Shown piece by piece: positions 12,601 to 13,863 of a DNA stretch of 13,863 nt. The stretch spans positions 1-13,863 of the forward strand of contig JAJQID010000114.1 of the NCBI GenBank assembly GCA_021199405.1, in the 5' to 3' direction. Within the stretch, counting starts at the first letter, position 1. Every line of letters begins with the position of its first letter. Both the position numbers and the translations under genes were made by a program. This DNA is from Lachnospiraceae bacterium. Lineage in GTDB: Bacteria; Bacillota; Clostridia; Lachnospirales; Lachnospiraceae. The notes under the pieces are model-generated. The model ran no database searches. It had not been told where the DNA came from and saw only the letters and a program-made list of their open reading frames with translations.

Positions 12601-13863
12601 ATGAATTTGTTTTGTTTACTGGTACCGGTGATTGTGCCGGTGGTGGCGGGAGCGCTGATTTTATGCCTTGGGAAAAAAACAGATCTGAGGACTCTGTGCG
12701 GTATCAGCGTGGACGTGCTGCTTTTCTGCCTGATTTTTGTGGTGGGAAACGCGCTGCGGTCGGGAAATGGAGAAGAATATGTTTTATTTTCCTTTACAGA
12801 GCAGCTGAGACTGGTACTGAAGTTGGACACGGTGGGAGAACTGTTCTCCTGCCTGATGGCGCTGATCTGGACGCTGGTGGCGCTGTATTCCGGGGAATAC
12901 ATGAAACACGAAAAGGACTGGCATCGGTATTTCGGCTTCTTTGTCATGACCTTTGGCGTGCTGATCGGCCTGGATTACGCAGGCAATCTGCTGACCTACT
13001 ATGTGTTCTTTGAGTTTATGACGCTCCTGTCATTCCCTCTGGTGCTGCACGAGATGACGCATGAGAGCATCATGGCGGCGCTGAAATATCTGTTTTACAG
13101 TCTTGGCGGGGCCTTTCTGGTGCTGTTCGGTCTGTTTTATTTCAGCACCCATGGCGTAGATACGGCGTTTGTGACCGGTGGGACAGTGTCAGGTGCGGCC
13201 ATGACCGGCGGAATGCTGGCTGCGGTGTTTGTGACGATACTGGGCTTTTCTGTGAAGGCGGGTATGTTTCCTCTTCACGCCTGGCTGCCTACGGCCCATC
13301 CGGTGGCGCCCGCACCGGCCAGTGCTGTGATGTCGGCAATCATCACAAAGGGCGGCGTGCTGGGAATCATACGGGTACTGTATTTTGTATTCGAGCCCGG
13401 GCTGCTTGCCGGAACCTGGGTACAGACGGCGCTTCTGACGCTGTCGCTGATAACCGTTTTTATGGGTTCCATGCTGGCTTTCAGGGAAAAATTACTGAAA
13501 AGACGTCTGGCCTATTCCACAGTCAGTCAGGTGTCCTACGTGCTGTTTGGTCTGTTCTGCATGGATACGGGAGATGCATTTACCGGCGCTCTGCTGCAGG
13601 TAGTCTGCCATGCGCTGGTGAAAAGCGTCCTGTTTTTGTGCGCCGGCGCCATCATTTATAAGACAGGCAAAAAATATGTGGGCGAGCTGGAGGGCATCGG
13701 AAAGCAGATGCCGGTGACCATGTTTTTCTATACTCTGGCGTCCTTAAGCCTGGTGGGAATTCCGCCCACGGGGGGCTTTATCGCCAAATGGTATCTGGCG
13801 GGGGGGGCGTTGAACTGTAATATTCCGGTATTCAGTGTGCTGGGGCCGACAGTGCTGCTTATT
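12601..13863 (+). CDS. Second MrpD/NuoL-family antiporter-like subunit (C-terminus beyond the right edge)
   Basis: A reading frame of 421 codons is open to the end of the window; the stop codon is not present. It is another proton-antiporter-family membrane subunit. Glu138 is in helix 5 (YYVFFEFMT), Lys219 in SVKAGMFPLHAWLP, and the signature AHPVAPAPASAV (232-243) is followed by Lys250. GEYMK and the CHALVKSVLF region (histidine and lysine) are also present. The signature resembles the hydrogenase-associated and complex I subunit 5-like branch (HycC/HyfB, MbxH') more than MrpA, but this is by eye. GAGGAGGAGG lies just upstream of the ATG, 15 bases after the mrpD stop, so it is in the same operon. 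The presence of two antiporter-like subunits in tandem is discussed separately. Confidence 0.88.
   Translation, partial: MNLFCLLVPVIVPVVAGALILCLGKKTDLRTLCGISVDVLLFCLIFVVGNALRSGNGEEYVLFSFTEQLRLVLKLDTVGELFSCLMALIWTLVALYSGEYMKHEKDWHRYFGFFVMTFGVLIGLDYAGNLLTYYVFFEFMTLLSFPLVLHEMTHESIMAALKYLFYSLGGAFLVLFGLFYFSTHGVDTAFVTGGTVSGAAMTGGMLAAVFVTILGFSVKAGMFPLHAWLPTAHPVAPAPASAVMSAIITKGGVLGIIRVLYFVFEPGLLAGTWVQTALLTLSLITVFMGSMLAFREKLLKRRLAYSTVSQVSYVLFGLFCMDTGDAFTGALLQVVCHALVKSVLFLCAGAIIYKTGKKYVGELEGIGKQMPVTMFFYTLASLSLVGIPPTGGFIAKWYLAGGALNCNIPVFSVLGPTVLLI

Overview
The window looks like chromosomal DNA from a Gram-positive anaerobe of the class Clostridia, most likely Lachnospiraceae or a close relative. The pointers are strong AGGAGG-type ribosome binding sites, TTGACA/TATAAT-type promoters, a QueT-family transporter, a DacF-type carboxypeptidase, a heterodimeric ABC exporter behind a MarR regulator, and a separately encoded MbhD-type antiporter subunit. 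This placement is inference; no rRNA or other taxonomic marker is present. Coding density is high, there are no frameshifts, and I found no insertion sequence, tRNA, rRNA or CRISPR array.

Layout. (1) Positions 1-2669, minus strand: a promoter, a MarR-family regulator and two overlapping half-ABC exporter genes. The second exporter gene runs off the left edge. The first carries a degenerate ATPase site and the second should supply the consensus one. (2) Positions 2691-5220, plus strand: a promoter and a structured leader in front of a QueT-type queuosine-precursor transporter, then a separate promoter for an alpha/beta hydrolase and a DEDDh 3'-5' exonuclease. Hairpins at 5226-5290 separate this block from the convergent gene. 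(3) Positions 5280-6866, minus strand: a membrane-anchored D,D-carboxypeptidase with a long polybasic tail. (4) Positions 6867-7061: a divergent, AT-rich intergenic region with three dyad-symmetric elements. (5) Positions 7062-8093, plus strand: trmB and trxA, followed by a GC-rich hairpin. (6) Positions 8146-13863, plus strand: a tightly overlapped operon of cation/proton antiporter subunits in the order mrpE, mrpF, mrpG, mbhD, mbhE-mrpB fusion, mrpC, mrpD, second mrpD/NuoL-like subunit. The operon continues past the right edge.

The most interesting part is the antiporter operon. Its order is not the classical Bacillus mrpABCDEFG. It matches the antiporter half (A-B-C-D-E-F-G-H, then an H-like duplicate) of membrane-bound respiratory complexes of the Mbh/Mbx (Mbs) type. 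A complete stand-alone Mrp antiporter would need an MrpA N-terminal subunit, and a Mbh/Mbx-type complex would need hydrogenase-like or NuoB/C/D/H-like subunits. Both possibilities lie beyond the right edge and cannot be decided here. Other points worth a second look are a TrmB whose conserved Asp-Pro is Asn-Thr, a cysteine-rich C-terminal extension on the exonuclease, the polybasic tail of the carboxypeptidase, the queT leader with two mutually exclusive hairpins, and the dyads between dacF and trmB.
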